The notes: generated by a model not told the origin, from the sequence alone. Counted from the stretch's first letter, positions 16,623 to 27,342 are shown. The stretch is 64,000 bases of DNA from JAPORY01 sp965215385 (GCA_965215385.1 OZ244059.1:1240001-1304000), one strand, 5' to 3'. Program-made: numbers and translations.

Positions 16623-18104
16623 TCACGGTCTTTTTCCGATTCCCGTCAGATTGAGTGGCATTTGAATGTCGGGGAACTCAGTCGGGGTACCACTTGCAGA
16701 CTGCGCTGACGGATTAAGTGCAACTTTCTCGGAGCTCTTTTGCAACGCGTCATCAACTTGTTTACGGTCTAGTTTCAGCATTTTGAGAAACTCTGGTGGG
16801 AGATGACCGTTCTTTCGGCTGTATTTTTTAACTTGATCGGCCATTTGTCGATGCAATTTGAGTAGTCTGTTTAACTCGCTGACCGTTGATCCTGCCCCAT
16901 CGGCAATTCGTATTTTTCGCGACGCTTTCAGAATTTGGGGCACGGCACGCTCTTGTTTTGTCATTGATTGGATAAGCGCAATATGGCGAATCATCTCCTT
17001 CTCCTGCGCGTCGTCAATTGGTACGTTTTTGGCAAAGCCGGGGAGCATTGAACTTAACTGTTTGATCCCACCTAATTTTACAATTTGTTCCATCTGCATC
17101 TTGAGGTCGTTCATCGTTAACTGACCGCGTTGGAGGCGGCGGGCGGCTCGTTCTGCCTTCTCGACCTCCAACGTCTCTTGGGCTTTTTGCACGAGTGAGA
17201 CAATATCGCCCATGCCCAAAATGCGACTAGCAATTCGGTCCGGCTCAAATTCCTCCAACGCATCTAACTTCTCTCCGGTACCGATCAGCCGGATTGGCTT
17301 GCCGGTGACGGCCCGCATTGAAAGCGCCGCACCGCCGCGGCCATCTCCGTCCATTCGCGTCAGCACAATTCCTGAAACCCCGATTTTGCTGTCGAACTCG
17401 GCGGCAACATTCACGGCATCTTGACCCGTGAGACCATCGACGACGAGCAGGGTCTCACGCGGGGTTGTTACATCGCGAACAGCCGCCGCCTGCACAATCA
17501 AGTCGTGATCTATGTGCAGACGACCGGCGGTATCGAGGAGACAGACATCATAGCCGCCTTGCTTCGCTTGTTCGGTCGCCCGCTTTGCAATCGCGACAGC
17601 ATCTTCCCCAGCAACAATCGGCAGCGTATCGACACTAATCTGACTTCCTAGGATGGCCAGTTGCTCCATTGCGGCCGGGCGACTAGTGTCGAGAGAGGCC
17701 ATCAGAACCCGCTTATTCTCTCGTTCTGTCAGTCGTTTTGCGAGCTTGGCGGTCGTCGTCGTTTTTCCCGATCCTTGTAAACCGACCATCAGAATCGGTG
17801 CCGGTGGGCTATCAATCCGAAGCGTTGTGTCTGTCTCAGTACCGCCAAGGATGGCAATGAGTTCATCGTGAACAATTTTGATCACTTGCTGGCCAGGCGT
17901 CACTGAACGCGTTACGGCTTGGCCGGTCGCCTTGGCTTGTACTTTGCGAACAAACGAACGAACCACTGGCAATGACACGTCAGCTTCCAGCAACGCAACC
18001 CGCACTTCCCGAAGCGCAACTTTGACGTCGTCGGCAGAGAGTGCGCCTTTTTTTGTTAGTCGGTCGAAAACACTGGAAAAACGATCGGAGAGTGACTCGA
18101 ACAT
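16623..18104 (-). CDS. ffh: Signal recognition particle protein Ffh
   Basis: GTPase that binds signal sequences and 4.5S RNA and delivers ribosomes to the membrane. The N domain begins MFESLSDRFSSVFDRL. The G domain shows GLQGSGKTTTTAKLAK near residue 107, LLDTAGRLHIDHD and LTRMDGDGRGGAALS. The methionine-rich M domain follows (MNDLKMQMEQIVKLGGIKQL). ATG at 18104 chosen over the TTG two codons upstream; 493 residues. No 4.5S RNA gene was seen in the window. Confidence 0.97.
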   Translation of the reverse strand: MFESLSDRFSSVFDRLTKKGALSADDVKVALREVRVALLEADVSLPVVRSFVRKVQAKATGQAVTRSVTPGQQVIKIVHDELIAILGGTETDTTLRIDSPPAPILMVGLQGSGKTTTTAKLAKRLTERENKRVLMASLDTSRPAAMEQLAILGSQISVDTLPIVAGEDAVAIAKRATEQAKQGGYDVCLLDTAGRLHIDHDLIVQAAAVRDVTTPRETLLVVDGLTGQDAVNVAAEFDSKIGVSGIVLTRMDGDGRGGAALSMRAVTGKPIRLIGTGEKLDALEEFEPDRIASRILGMGDIVSLVQKAQETLEVEKAERAARRLQRGQLTMNDLKMQMEQIVKLGGIKQLSSMLPGFAKNVPIDDAQEKEMIRHIALIQSMTKQERAVPQILKASRKIRIADGAGSTVSELNRLLKLHRQMADQVKKYSRKNGHLPPEFLKMLKLDRKQVDDALQKSSEKVALNPSAQSASGTPTEFPDIQMPLNLTGIGKRP

Positions 18105-19402
18105 TGCCAATAATCCTAGCTAATAAAAAATTAGTTCACGCCGGTACTGCAGAAAACGCCAATATTTTTTGACCGCAATGGATGTGGTTTTTCTGTGTGC
18201 CAAATGACTTCGAAGGAAATGTGTTAGGCTCAAACAGTTCACGTTGAGCAGGACGTAACATACGAGATTGCATCTACAATGCAAGTCGACTGCATAATGC
18301 CTCAGATGCTAAGTTGCGTGACATCGAGTATTAATTGTCAGGAAATCACACAGTCCGGCACGCTTACCAGTATTCGGTATCATCTCGTTGCCGTGTTCCG
18401 ACCATTGATAACACCTGAACATTAGGTTGAATTAAGACAATCGGGTTTTTTGTCCGCGCTTCAAAGACCGCGGCAATACCTCTTTGGCCCTACCAGACGC
18501 ATGTTGAACCAATGAGTATCTTCTCTGAAAAACTATCACGGCTCATTGCTGTTTACGGTCTTTCAATGGCATATCAAAAGAATATGCTACGGAAAGTGAT
18601 TCGGTATCGGGATTTGTAAATGCGGCTTTACCTCAGCACCAGAATAGGCATCTTTGCCATTGTTTTCGACGACCGAACGCGAAACGCGGAACAAGAGCGG
18701 TCTTCGCGATCACCGAAACAAGTACCGCGAAAAGTTCAACGATCTGCAATTTCTTTAACACCAACGACAGATCTTTGATTCGGCAAACCCAAACTACGAC
18801 CTCTCAGAAACCAAAGCTGAACATCTGAACATCTTCTCGCGCTATGAAAGTTACATCGTCGCTATGTTTGAATGAGTTGGACGGGCACTCCTAAGAACAG
18901 GAAATCCTATAGGCCTAAGAATATATCGACCCCTTTGGATCTTAGTTCCCGCGATTTAGCAAGGATTTAATGGAAATTTACGCAAGTGATGAGAAGTGCC
19001 ATTCCAGCAAAAACGCGGCTGCAAAGAAATGTCTCAAGAAAATCCGAAGTTCATGCACAAGCGATACAGCCTTACATTCCAGTGACGATTAGGATCAAAG
19101 GTATCCTGGATATTTGAGCGTACGGTGCGGTGACAACAAATTAGCAGTTGGTAGCAGAGAATAGTACTCCAAGTCGACGAATCTCGCCATAGAACCCGGC
19201 GCAATACCTAGGCATCAACTACACGATAGTTTGGCAGTAAGAATGAGCGTCCCGCACTGGCTCGAACCTAACCACGATCCTGACTTCCCGTCGGAGACAA
19301 TTTTCGCTAGGTAGCGCCTTCAATGCGACAGCGCGGACAAGAGTAGGTTTTGGGCTAGTTGCCTTTTGCGGAGTCCGTTGCAGGTCGAGTCAGAGCCTTG
19401 GC
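18105..19402. other. 1.3-kb decayed region between rplY and ffh
   Basis: No intact gene. Two short protein-like frames suggest old genes. On the minus strand, 18364-18478 reads IAAVFEARTKNPIVLIQPNV and on to a stop after EYW, with a stop just upstream. On the plus strand, 18690-18875 reads NKSGLRDHRNKYREKFNDLQ, is broken by one TAA, and continues through SETKAEHLNIFSRYESYIV. Neither family was recognised. Confidence 0.4.
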
Positions 19403-20059
19403 TCAACTCTGCTCTTCTTCATCAAAGCTGTCTTCTGCCGCCGCTGCGTCAACTTCTTCCTGCGCGTCGTCCTCATCTTGCGACCGCAACGCAGAAGGAG
19501 CAGAAATATTGGCAATGACAAAATCGCGATCAATGATAGGTCGCGTACCACTTGGTAGATTGATTGATGATATCGTCACAACATCGCCGATATTCAATCC
19601 TGAAAGATCGACGGTTAGCGATTCCGGGATTTCGTCCGCGGTCACCAGCAACTCAATCTCGGGGCGAACGACTGTCAATACGCCACCGAGGCGGATTCCG
19701 GGGGCGTCTTTTTCGTTTTCAAATTCTACAGGGATAAAAAGATTAATTTTGGTCGAGCGTCGCAACCGCATGAGGTCAACATGCGTCGGCAGATCTTTTA
19801 CGACATCGCGTTGGACGTCTCGGCAAATAACTCGGACGTCCATATGTCCATCTACCTTTAAATTAAACAGAGTAGACTTAAAGCGACCTGCCTTGAGTCG
19901 CTTCAACAGCGCGTTGAAGGGAATACTGATCGGTAACGGGTCAGTATCGCCACCGAAAACAATACCGGGAACCATTCCGTCACGACGCATCCGACCGGCC
20001 GGTCCTTTGCCAGTTTCCGTTCGAACAAATGCTTCAAGATCGGGTATGTCACTAGCCAT
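19403..20059 (-). CDS. rplY: 50S ribosomal protein L25 (CTC family)
   Basis: Binds 5S rRNA. The long CTC form has an N-terminal L25 domain (GKGPAGRMRRDGMVPGIVFG, then LFNLKVDG) and a C-terminal beta domain (GVLTVVRPEIELLVTADEIP). It ends in a strongly acidic tail rich in Glu, Asp and Ala. ATG at 20059 chosen (218 residues) because the 30 codons upstream are not conserved-like. In alphaproteobacteria pth and ychF usually follow; pth is not seen here and ychF lies 8.7 kb away on the other strand. Confidence 0.93.
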   Translation of the reverse strand: MASDIPDLEAFVRTETGKGPAGRMRRDGMVPGIVFGGDTDPLPISIPFNALLKRLKAGRFKSTLFNLKVDGHMDVRVICRDVQRDVVKDLPTHVDLMRLRRSTKINLFIPVEFENEKDAPGIRLGGVLTVVRPEIELLVTADEIPESLTVDLSGLNIGDVVTISSINLPSGTRPIIDRDFVIANISAPSALRSQDEDDAQEEVDAAAAEDSFDEEEQS

Positions 20060-20435
20060 AGAATTATTCCGATAGATAACTGTAAAAGCATAAGAATGCT
20101 TGAACTGATTTGAAAGCGTGTCTCTATACCGGTGCCAAACCTGTTGCAAGCAGAAATTTTGGTTTGAACTCTGTCGAAGAATCAGGAACCTAAAAGCTCA
20201 ATTCAGTTCTCAATTCGAGCCCTCATTGATAGTAGCGCATCAGATTATCGCGAAGGTGTCTGATTGTCCCAATAGCGTCTCGCTTGACCTTGGCACAAAA
20301 TCCTTCGCCACTGACCGGCAGATGGCACTGAAATACCGCCCGCCCTACCCGTTTTACGCCAAGCAAACGAATCGTATCTTATATCGCTGAGTTGATAAGT
20401 GCCAAATTTTCTAGCCGCCAATATCCAATGCGCCG
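20060..20435. other. Gap between the MFS gene and rplY
   Basis: About 375 bases upstream of rplY, on the side of the MFS transporter's 3' end. No gene, repeat or structure was recognised. Confidence 0.45.
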
Positions 20436-21875
20436 CTAAACAACGGTTTCATATTTGTGTTTACGAACCAGCCCCCACAAACCGGGGAGTGCGAGGATCG
20501 CTGGCGGTAGGCACGCGATAAAAACTGACCGCGCCACCATTTGAGCCTCGGCGGCATTAGAGATGCTCGCGAGACCGGCAGCGTTCGCAACCAACCCAAT
20601 ATAAACGGCACCTACTGCGTAGCCAAATCTTTGGATTGTGGGTATCGCTGCGGCAATTCGCTGGGTGTCCGCAGGTGCTGAGAGTGCCGTCGTACGCCGC
20701 AAAATAAATGTCCAGGCTACGCCGAAACCGCCGCCTTCAATCGCTGCAACCACTGCGATCAACCAAAGCGGTCCATTCGGAACAGCATAAAGAAACCCTG
20801 GTATGGATAAGATAACCATCAAAATCCCGACGCAAATCCAGATTGGATCGCGCCGTTCGGGAGCTGACGAAACAGTGATAGCTGTGACGGTCCAACCAAT
20901 TGATGAACACGCCACGATATAGCCAACGGTAAGTGCTGAAGCTCCATGAATAGCAGAAATGAATAGCGGCCCGAAGGCGGCAATGGGTATCGTGGCAACT
21001 GCGAGAGCGAGAATCATTGATAGGGTGGCACCCGCCGGAGTCAGCGGATTGAGTGGTGCAAGCGGCAACAATCGGTTTGAGTCATCTTTGCCGCCATCAA
21101 TAGACAAGAATACAACGAAGGCCAACAAGCCCAATCCAATGAAGAAGGAAGTTTTGAACCCACTGATCGCAACACTGGCGAAGGCAGTACAAATTACTGA
21201 TGTCGATAAGACCAACAAACGCAGCACCGGGACGCGGGTTTGCTGAACGAGCTGTTGGCGCGGATGGGTCGGTGCCCGAAACAATATCCAAATGGCGAGA
21301 CCAAGTGCTTGCAAGAAGAAAAAAGCGAAGCAAAGTCGCCAGGTCGCAAGTTCAACAAAAATCCCACCGATCAGCGGCCCCATGAAAGCCGAAAACCCCC
21401 AGAACGCAGATACCACCGCCAATATGCGGGCGGTGTATCGACGGTCAAAAACGACTGAAACCACGACGAAACCCATCGCCACCAGCCCACCGCCGCCAGC
21501 ACCCTGCAATAACCGTCCAGCAAGGATGACGGGCATGTCGGGTCCAAGTGAACTCAGAAGACAACCCGCTGCAAAAATGAGTGCCGATACCGCCATTGGT
21601 ATCCGAAACCCGTAACGCATGACTGAAAGCGCCGATGCCGCGCCAGCGATAATGGAACCAATTTCGTAGAGAGCGACCATCCAGCCAACGAGTTTAACAC
21701 CGCCGACCTCCCCAACAATCGCTGGCAGCATCGTAGCGACAACGAGCGAGTCAGCAGCGTGCAACCAGACTGCTAGGCAAACCAGCGCAACCGACGGCAG
21801 ATGAACAACGCTAATAAACTCCGACCATTTGACCGAAGTGGCAGGGGCAGTTGTTTTCTGCGGCAATTTGGTCAT
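20436..21875 (-). CDS. Major facilitator superfamily transporter
   Basis: Inner-membrane secondary transporter, 479 residues with about 12-14 hydrophobic segments along its whole length. The loop 2-3 region (ALSVMRYGFRIPMAVSALIF) and motif C-like LAGRLLQGAGGGGLVAMGF near residues 117-135 suit the drug/H+ antiporter type. A multidrug or small-molecule exporter is the likely role; the substrate cannot be named. It stands alone, with no neighbouring regulator. Confidence 0.85.
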   Translation of the reverse strand: MTKLPQKTTAPATSVKWSEFISVVHLPSVALVCLAVWLHAADSLVVATMLPAIVGEVGGVKLVGWMVALYEIGSIIAGAASALSVMRYGFRIPMAVSALIFAAGCLLSSLGPDMPVILAGRLLQGAGGGGLVAMGFVVVSVVFDRRYTARILAVVSAFWGFSAFMGPLIGGIFVELATWRLCFAFFFLQALGLAIWILFRAPTHPRQQLVQQTRVPVLRLLVLSTSVICTAFASVAISGFKTSFFIGLGLLAFVVFLSIDGGKDDSNRLLPLAPLNPLTPAGATLSMILALAVATIPIAAFGPLFISAIHGASALTVGYIVACSSIGWTVTAITVSSAPERRDPIWICVGILMVILSIPGFLYAVPNGPLWLIAVVAAIEGGGFGVAWTFILRRTTALSAPADTQRIAAAIPTIQRFGYAVGAVYIGLVANAAGLASISNAAEAQMVARSVFIACLPPAILALPGLWGLVRKHKYETVV

Positions 21876-22335
21876 TCCGAAAGCGACAGCATTTGATGAA
21901 ACTTGACGCCATCACCGATCATAAATCTTGCGACTACATTCGTGAACTATCAGATCCTGTAGGCAAACCTTTCTTGATTGCAAACGAAATGACGGAGCCG
22001 TTTATCGCTATTGTGTGACAATGACATCAGCTTTTGAGTAATCACTGGTTATACCAACGATAGATATAGCACTTTGGCACTCCAGCGCACCAACTTGCCG
22101 CAGAATATTTTTGTTCACATTCTCGGTTGGTCACGACTGCCCAGAACCATCAAAGAATTGCGACAATTTAGTCGTGTGAAGACAATCCAAAGAAAGGGAC
22201 CAAAAGCACGTTTCTGATTTTTCGAACCAACGGGTTCTTGTTGGATTGCGGCGTAAAGCACACGTCTGGGGTTAAGCGGCTGATTTCAAGCTGGCGAGTA
22301 GCCTCAACAATGATGCGAGACAGCAATCGGTTGAG
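21876..22335. other. Gap between the restriction-modification gene and the MFS gene
   Basis: About 460 bases without a recognised gene; probably holds the MFS promoter and the end of the restriction-modification transcript. Confidence 0.45.
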
Positions 22336-25300
22336 TCAATTTACGGCGTTGCTGCTCCACGGTGCCAGAATTTTGGTGACGACTTGATCCAATCGTTCAT
22401 AAAAGCCGACTTCGGTGAGATGCTTGCGAATCTTATTGGACTTGCCTATTTGGGACTTCACGGAAAGCAATTCACCTTGAGAACTCTGGAGAAAGCAATT
22501 GGCAAGCTGTTCTGCCTCACAACAGAGTGTAACAAGTTCGCTGTGATCCGAATGCTTCGGCGAGAATTTAGGTATCCCTACTCGACGCCAGTGATGGGTT
22601 TGAAAGTCTCGACCGCTGCTTCGGGCTGCAGCAAAGGCTTGCGTCAGACAGGGTGCATTCAAGATAGAGACAAGATATGCCGCTTCATCAGCCGTCTCAA
22701 AAGTTGCGTAAAATAAGGTTGAATCAAAAACCCTTGTTCGTGCCTGACTTCTGCAAGCCCTCATCACATCTCCCGACCCCGGATAGATTACGCAATTCAA
22801 GATCGCATCTTTATCAATTGACGTTAGTGGTAACTGACACTCTGCTTTTTTCTGATAATTGATCCGCGACAACAGATCCTTTGGTGTCGCGGTGCCTATC
22901 CCGCGGTATTCATCATAGACGGCATTTAGGGACCACCAGGACGAGTCGTATTCTATCTCGTCTTGATCCAGCATAGTGCCATTATCATTCACAGGAACAA
23001 CCGCATAGTCCCACTCGCTGCTGCAAAACGGAAACAGGTGCTCTGAACGCACAAGAGGCAATAGCCAGTTTCTCGGTACCACCACCTCTTGCGGATTGAT
23101 AGCACTCCAAGGTGTTTGTTTAGACCGCCGTGTTGTTACACGGTACGCGTCGCTGCGATCTTGCAACATTTCGTCGATCAGCACGAGAACATGGGGGACC
23201 ACTGTTGCTCCTTGGCGAAAAAGACCAATATAGTCGGATCCCTTATCCGAAAATTGCTTTGTCTTACCTTTCCATTCCACGAGATCCTTCGCTTCGCCCC
23301 AAGTAGACCCTGAGTTCGGCCGACTGCCCTTGCATTTTGCCTCCAATTGATTGTGCGCGCCCTCCAGAAATCTACTTTGGAAATTATCGAGCAAAACGCA
23401 GGATTTGCGAGCATCACCACCACCAAAAACCTGCAACGTTTCCAAATTCAAAGTCTGCCTGCGAGGGAATTTTTTCCTAAAATCACGCAATCGCTCCCAC
23501 TGACCCGACTGAATTGCCGACGCTTTTACAACCCAGGCAGCGATATCAGTCTCTGGAGATTTCAAAAAAAGATTGCGACAATGTGTGAGGAACAACTGTG
23601 CTATATCGGCATGCGGGGCCTGTATTCCTCCAACCCAAACCTCCATTTTTTTTGCTAGGTCCTTCAGACTTCTTTTCCGCTCTTCATGCTGAATAGTGGC
23701 CATCTTGACCCACGGCGGATTTGAAATAATCCGATCAACCTTTCTTTTTGCAAGAAGGTATGGGCCAACGGACTGACAGATAAACCAAGCCCAGACGGAA
23801 TTTCCTTCTTCCTGTACAATGCGATTTAAGCTCGTTTGGCTTTCAAGGAGATCCTGTTTTTCCTCTGGTGTTACCAATGCAGCAACACGATTGGGTAATC
23901 TAGCATTTTCCGTTGCCGCTTCGGTCATAGCATGGACCAAACTTGGAAAGTCAGGGCGCAGGCAAAAGCTACTTGGCAGAGCCATCTTACGACCCTTTGG
24001 AGACCTCAGGACGTACTCGCCATTCCGATAAGCAAACAGAGGATCCTCGACTTCACTCTTCAATAGCAATGCATCTCCATTATATACCTGAAGTGCGTGG
24101 CCATCGTCAGAAGGTTGAGTTGGTAGTGCCCTCAAGACTGTCGCCCGCGCGAACTCACAAGCTACAGGGTGAATATCAATACCGTAGACAAGCTGCGTCA
24201 CAATATCGGCTATTTTGCCCTTACCTCTCGCAGAGTTGGCAGCGAATGCGCATAATCGACGAACCGCGTGATACAAGAAGGTACCAGAGCCACAGCACGG
24301 ATCGAGAATGCCGACCCCACGACTGCGACTTTCTGGGGAATTAGCAACTATTTGTTCTGCGTATTCGATTGCGTAATTACACCAATCCTCATCAAGTACC
24401 TGCTCCACTAGCATTTCTGCTAACCAGTCTGGAGTGTAAACCTCACCAAAATCTTTACGATCTTCTTTCGAAACGAAGGCTTCGTAAAGTGGTCTAAGCA
24501 CATCACCTTGTCGCTGTCGCCAATCGAAAGCAAAGATTTGGTTAAATAATTCTATTGCCCATTGCCGGCCTCGTGTCGTCTGGGGAATCCATGATACGAA
24601 GCCATCCTTGAGAAGTTTAATCGGGTCGGGGTCATCGTTCCCATTTTCAAGCGTAGCAATCACACCGCGGGCAAGCGTAATCAAAAATGAATGAGTCAGA
24701 AACAATCGTTCCCGAGCCGCGGCGGAAGTCGGTTCCATTCCGGCGGAGCGAAGCATATCCCGCCACAACGCCAGTTTAGTATTGGTCTCATTGCGTACAT
24801 TTGCTGACAAGTCGACATATATTTCGCCGAGTGTAGAAGCGTTCGCCGCAAATTCAGCAATCGGATTGCTTGGCACCCATGGCTTTCCTACCAGCGCAAT
24901 ATCGCAGACCTGCGATGTTAGCCAATCTACCAATTGTGCGCCACTGGAGGGCGTAAAGGATTCTGTTTCCGGTTGTGCGACAGGATTGTCACGATGCGCA
25001 TATGACCAGCTTTTCCACTCCGCTCCATTCGTAAGGATTCCCAACCATTTCTGTTGTGGCTTCTCGTTAGCAAAAAGCGAGTTCCGTATAGAGTCAATTT
25101 CAGTCTTCACGTACTGGTCAAGTTGAGAAAATCCCGATAGCTTTGCTGTATTTCGATAAAAAGAACCGCCACTTGCAGGTGCCTTAGTTTCAATAATGAT
25201 GCGGTGTCGGGGCAGATATATGTCAGCCCACCCCGAACCAACTCTATATTCGAGAATAATCTCATCAATACCAAGGTGACCCAAAAGTTCGCCGATTTTT

Positions 25301-25365
25301 TGCCTTAAATTGGCTTCGTTTCCGCGTTGCTTCAGAATTCTAGAGGCTACCGTAGAAGCAGTCAT
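22336..25365 (-). CDS. Single-chain restriction-modification enzyme (Eco57I/type IIG-like)
   Basis: One polypeptide combines nuclease and adenine-N6 methyltransferase. Near residues 44-63 a PD-(D/E)xK pattern is visible: GWADIYLPRHRIIIETKAP with Asp48, Glu59 and Lys61. The methyltransferase has AdoMet motif I ILDPCCGSGTFLYHAV at about 350-365 and catalytic motif IV ISNPPWVKM near 550. The remaining ~450 residues probably hold target recognition. ATG at 25365 chosen (1009 residues); 30 further codons upstream are open. All key residues are intact, and no separate R, M or S gene adjoins it. It could restrict and modify by itself. The recognition site cannot be predicted by eye. Confidence 0.82.
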   Translation of the reverse strand: MTASTVASRILKQRGNEANLRQKIGELLGHLGIDEIILEYRVGSGWADIYLPRHRIIIETKAPASGGSFYRNTAKLSGFSQLDQYVKTEIDSIRNSLFANEKPQQKWLGILTNGAEWKSWSYAHRDNPVAQPETESFTPSSGAQLVDWLTSQVCDIALVGKPWVPSNPIAEFAANASTLGEIYVDLSANVRNETNTKLALWRDMLRSAGMEPTSAAARERLFLTHSFLITLARGVIATLENGNDDPDPIKLLKDGFVSWIPQTTRGRQWAIELFNQIFAFDWRQRQGDVLRPLYEAFVSKEDRKDFGEVYTPDWLAEMLVEQVLDEDWCNYAIEYAEQIVANSPESRSRGVGILDPCCGSGTFLYHAVRRLCAFAANSARGKGKIADIVTQLVYGIDIHPVACEFARATVLRALPTQPSDDGHALQVYNGDALLLKSEVEDPLFAYRNGEYVLRSPKGRKMALPSSFCLRPDFPSLVHAMTEAATENARLPNRVAALVTPEEKQDLLESQTSLNRIVQEEGNSVWAWFICQSVGPYLLAKRKVDRIISNPPWVKMATIQHEERKRSLKDLAKKMEVWVGGIQAPHADIAQLFLTHCRNLFLKSPETDIAAWVVKASAIQSGQWERLRDFRKKFPRRQTLNLETLQVFGGGDARKSCVLLDNFQSRFLEGAHNQLEAKCKGSRPNSGSTWGEAKDLVEWKGKTKQFSDKGSDYIGLFRQGATVVPHVLVLIDEMLQDRSDAYRVTTRRSKQTPWSAINPQEVVVPRNWLLPLVRSEHLFPFCSSEWDYAVVPVNDNGTMLDQDEIEYDSSWWSLNAVYDEYRGIGTATPKDLLSRINYQKKAECQLPLTSIDKDAILNCVIYPGSGDVMRACRSQARTRVFDSTLFYATFETADEAAYLVSILNAPCLTQAFAAARSSGRDFQTHHWRRVGIPKFSPKHSDHSELVTLCCEAEQLANCFLQSSQGELLSVKSQIGKSNKIRKHLTEVGFYERLDQVVTKILAPWSSNAVN

Positions 25366-25865
25366 GCGAACAGTCTCTCTCGGATATTGAACGTTAACGA
25401 ATACGATAGAACCTCGGCAAATCCCAAGAGCAGCACCCTTCGGTAATGCTCGCACTTGGATCCGTTCCTACCACCATTATAGAAACTCTGCGGCAGTAGA
25501 GTCACAATGCAGGAGGATTGCAGAGGAAACAAATCATCATAAGGAGTGCAAGCTACACGTGTGCCGCGCATCACATTAATCCTGTCGTCAGAAAAATTAT
25601 GTGGCTGGTGACTTTGTAGTTGGTCATTCTAACCTTGCTGGAAAGTGGCATTATTGCTGGAATTTACCCTTGGAATAACAGATATTTGATTAACGCCAAA
25701 CCACACAAAGTAGCAAGAACAGGTGCAGGTTTTTAGCCTTTTAATCCGTAGACGATCGGCTGATATCCACCGTCTCAGAGCTACGTAATCGTTGCCGCGG
25801 CATGAAGCATCAATAACCGAGTAAGACAGTTCGCCGAGACCATATTGATCTCGTCTCAATCGAAC
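25366..25865. other. Gap upstream of the restriction-modification gene
   Basis: About 500 bases between two minus-strand genes. It should contain the promoter of the restriction-modification gene. Short open frames here show no family features. Confidence 0.45.
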
Positions 25866-27035
25866 TCACGATTGCTGCCATCGTCCAGAAAAATCCTCCG
25901 GCACATACAAATTATGTCGCCCCAAACTCGCGACATTGCGCTCGCCGCAAAGTGCCATGGTGGTGTCAAACTCCTTATGGAGGAGTTCGAGCGCCTGCTT
26001 GACGCCTTTCTCGCCAAATGCGCCGAGACCGTAAATGAATGCGCGGCCAATATAGGTTGCGGTGGCTCCCAGCGCGATGGCTTTTAGGATATCTTGTCCC
26101 GACCGAATGCCACTATCAAGGTGCACCTCAACATCACCTTGCACCGCCTCAAGCAGGCTTGGTAACATCCTGATGGATGACAGAGCACCGTCAAGCTGCC
26201 GCCCCCCATGATTGGAAACGATAATGGCATCGACCCCCATTTTTGCCGCTCGTATCGCGTCATCAGGATCCAAGAGTCCCTTTAGAATTACTTTCCCACC
26301 CCAAAGTTCCATTAGTTTTTCGATTTTGTCCCAATCAAGCGAAGGATCAAACTGCTCGGCCGTCCAAGTCATTAGTGATGAAGCGTCCGACACACCTTTA
26401 ACATGACCAACAATATTGCCGAATTCCCGCCGTTTGGCCGAAAGCATGCCCAACCCCCACGACCACTTGGTCATCAAGTCTGCAAGCATTGATACCGTCA
26501 ATTTTGGCGGCGCCGATAGACCATTCTTTAAGTCTTTGTGCCGCTGACCAAGTATTTGCAAATCTAGCGTGATCACGAGTGCCGAGCAGTTGGCGTCCTT
26601 AGCTCGTTGGATCAGCCGCCGCAGATAATCTTGATCTTTCATCGTATAGAGTTGAAACCAAAATGGTGCCGTCGTATGACTTGCGACATCCTCAATTGAG
26701 TTAATTGACATGGTCGACAATGTGAACGGAACCCCAAAATTCTCGGCCGCTCGGGCCGCTTTAATCTCACCATCGGCACACTGCATGCCGGTCAGGCCAA
26801 CTGGCGCTAATGCGACCGGCATCTTGACTTCTTGGCCAATCATTTGCGTCGCTGTAGATCGCCCGGTCATGTCCACAGCAACGCGTTGCCGCAGACGAAT
26901 TTTGTCAAAATCTGAACTGTTTTCACGAAAGGTTTGTTCGGTCCAACTGCCACTCTCAACATAGTCGTAGAACATGCGGGGCACGCGACGGCGATAGACT
27001 CTGCGTAAATCTTCGATATTGGTAATAACCGTCAT
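25866..27035 (-). CDS. FMN-dependent alpha-hydroxy-acid dehydrogenase (L-lactate dehydrogenase-like)
   Basis: Oxidises an L-2-hydroxy acid, most likely L-lactate, to the keto acid and passes electrons to the respiratory chain. The TIM-barrel FMN family is shown by RRVPRMFYDYVESGSWTE at the N-terminus, PVALAPVGLTGMQCADGE, the catalytic histidine in VSNHGGRQLDGA near residue 275 and the final IYGLGAFGEKGV. ATG at 27035 chosen because a GGAGG Shine-Dalgarno lies just upstream (389 residues). Glycolate or mandelate oxidase are alternatives within the family. Confidence 0.88.
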   Translation of the reverse strand: MTVITNIEDLRRVYRRRVPRMFYDYVESGSWTEQTFRENSSDFDKIRLRQRVAVDMTGRSTATQMIGQEVKMPVALAPVGLTGMQCADGEIKAARAAENFGVPFTLSTMSINSIEDVASHTTAPFWFQLYTMKDQDYLRRLIQRAKDANCSALVITLDLQILGQRHKDLKNGLSAPPKLTVSMLADLMTKWSWGLGMLSAKRREFGNIVGHVKGVSDASSLMTWTAEQFDPSLDWDKIEKLMELWGGKVILKGLLDPDDAIRAAKMGVDAIIVSNHGGRQLDGALSSIRMLPSLLEAVQGDVEVHLDSGIRSGQDILKAIALGATATYIGRAFIYGLGAFGEKGVKQALELLHKEFDTTMALCGERNVASLGRHNLYVPEDFSGRWQQS

Positions 27036-27342
27036 AAATTTTGTCCTCCGAGGGCAGCTTCGACAAGCGATCAAGCAATCAGTGCCGTTCGTCGAATTTT
27101 AGATCGCAAGCATACCTTGAACGCATCACTCTGTTGGTTGTGACATTTGACCGATGGTAACCACCATGGAAGTGCCCAAACTTACAGTTGCTTTTTGCTT
27201 GGCCTTGGTTGGTTTCGGCCAAACGCACTATCGCCAATCTGAGGTGCCCAAAACCTTCCCGATTTCTGCAATGATCTCCCGACTATTTGTTGGTTAGAGC
27301 TTATCGACTCACACTCAAATTCGGTGAAGGGTAGAATTTCGA
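27036..27342. other. Gap between the hydroxy-acid dehydrogenase and trpA
   Basis: About 307 bases on the upstream side of the dehydrogenase gene. Nothing recognised. Confidence 0.4.
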
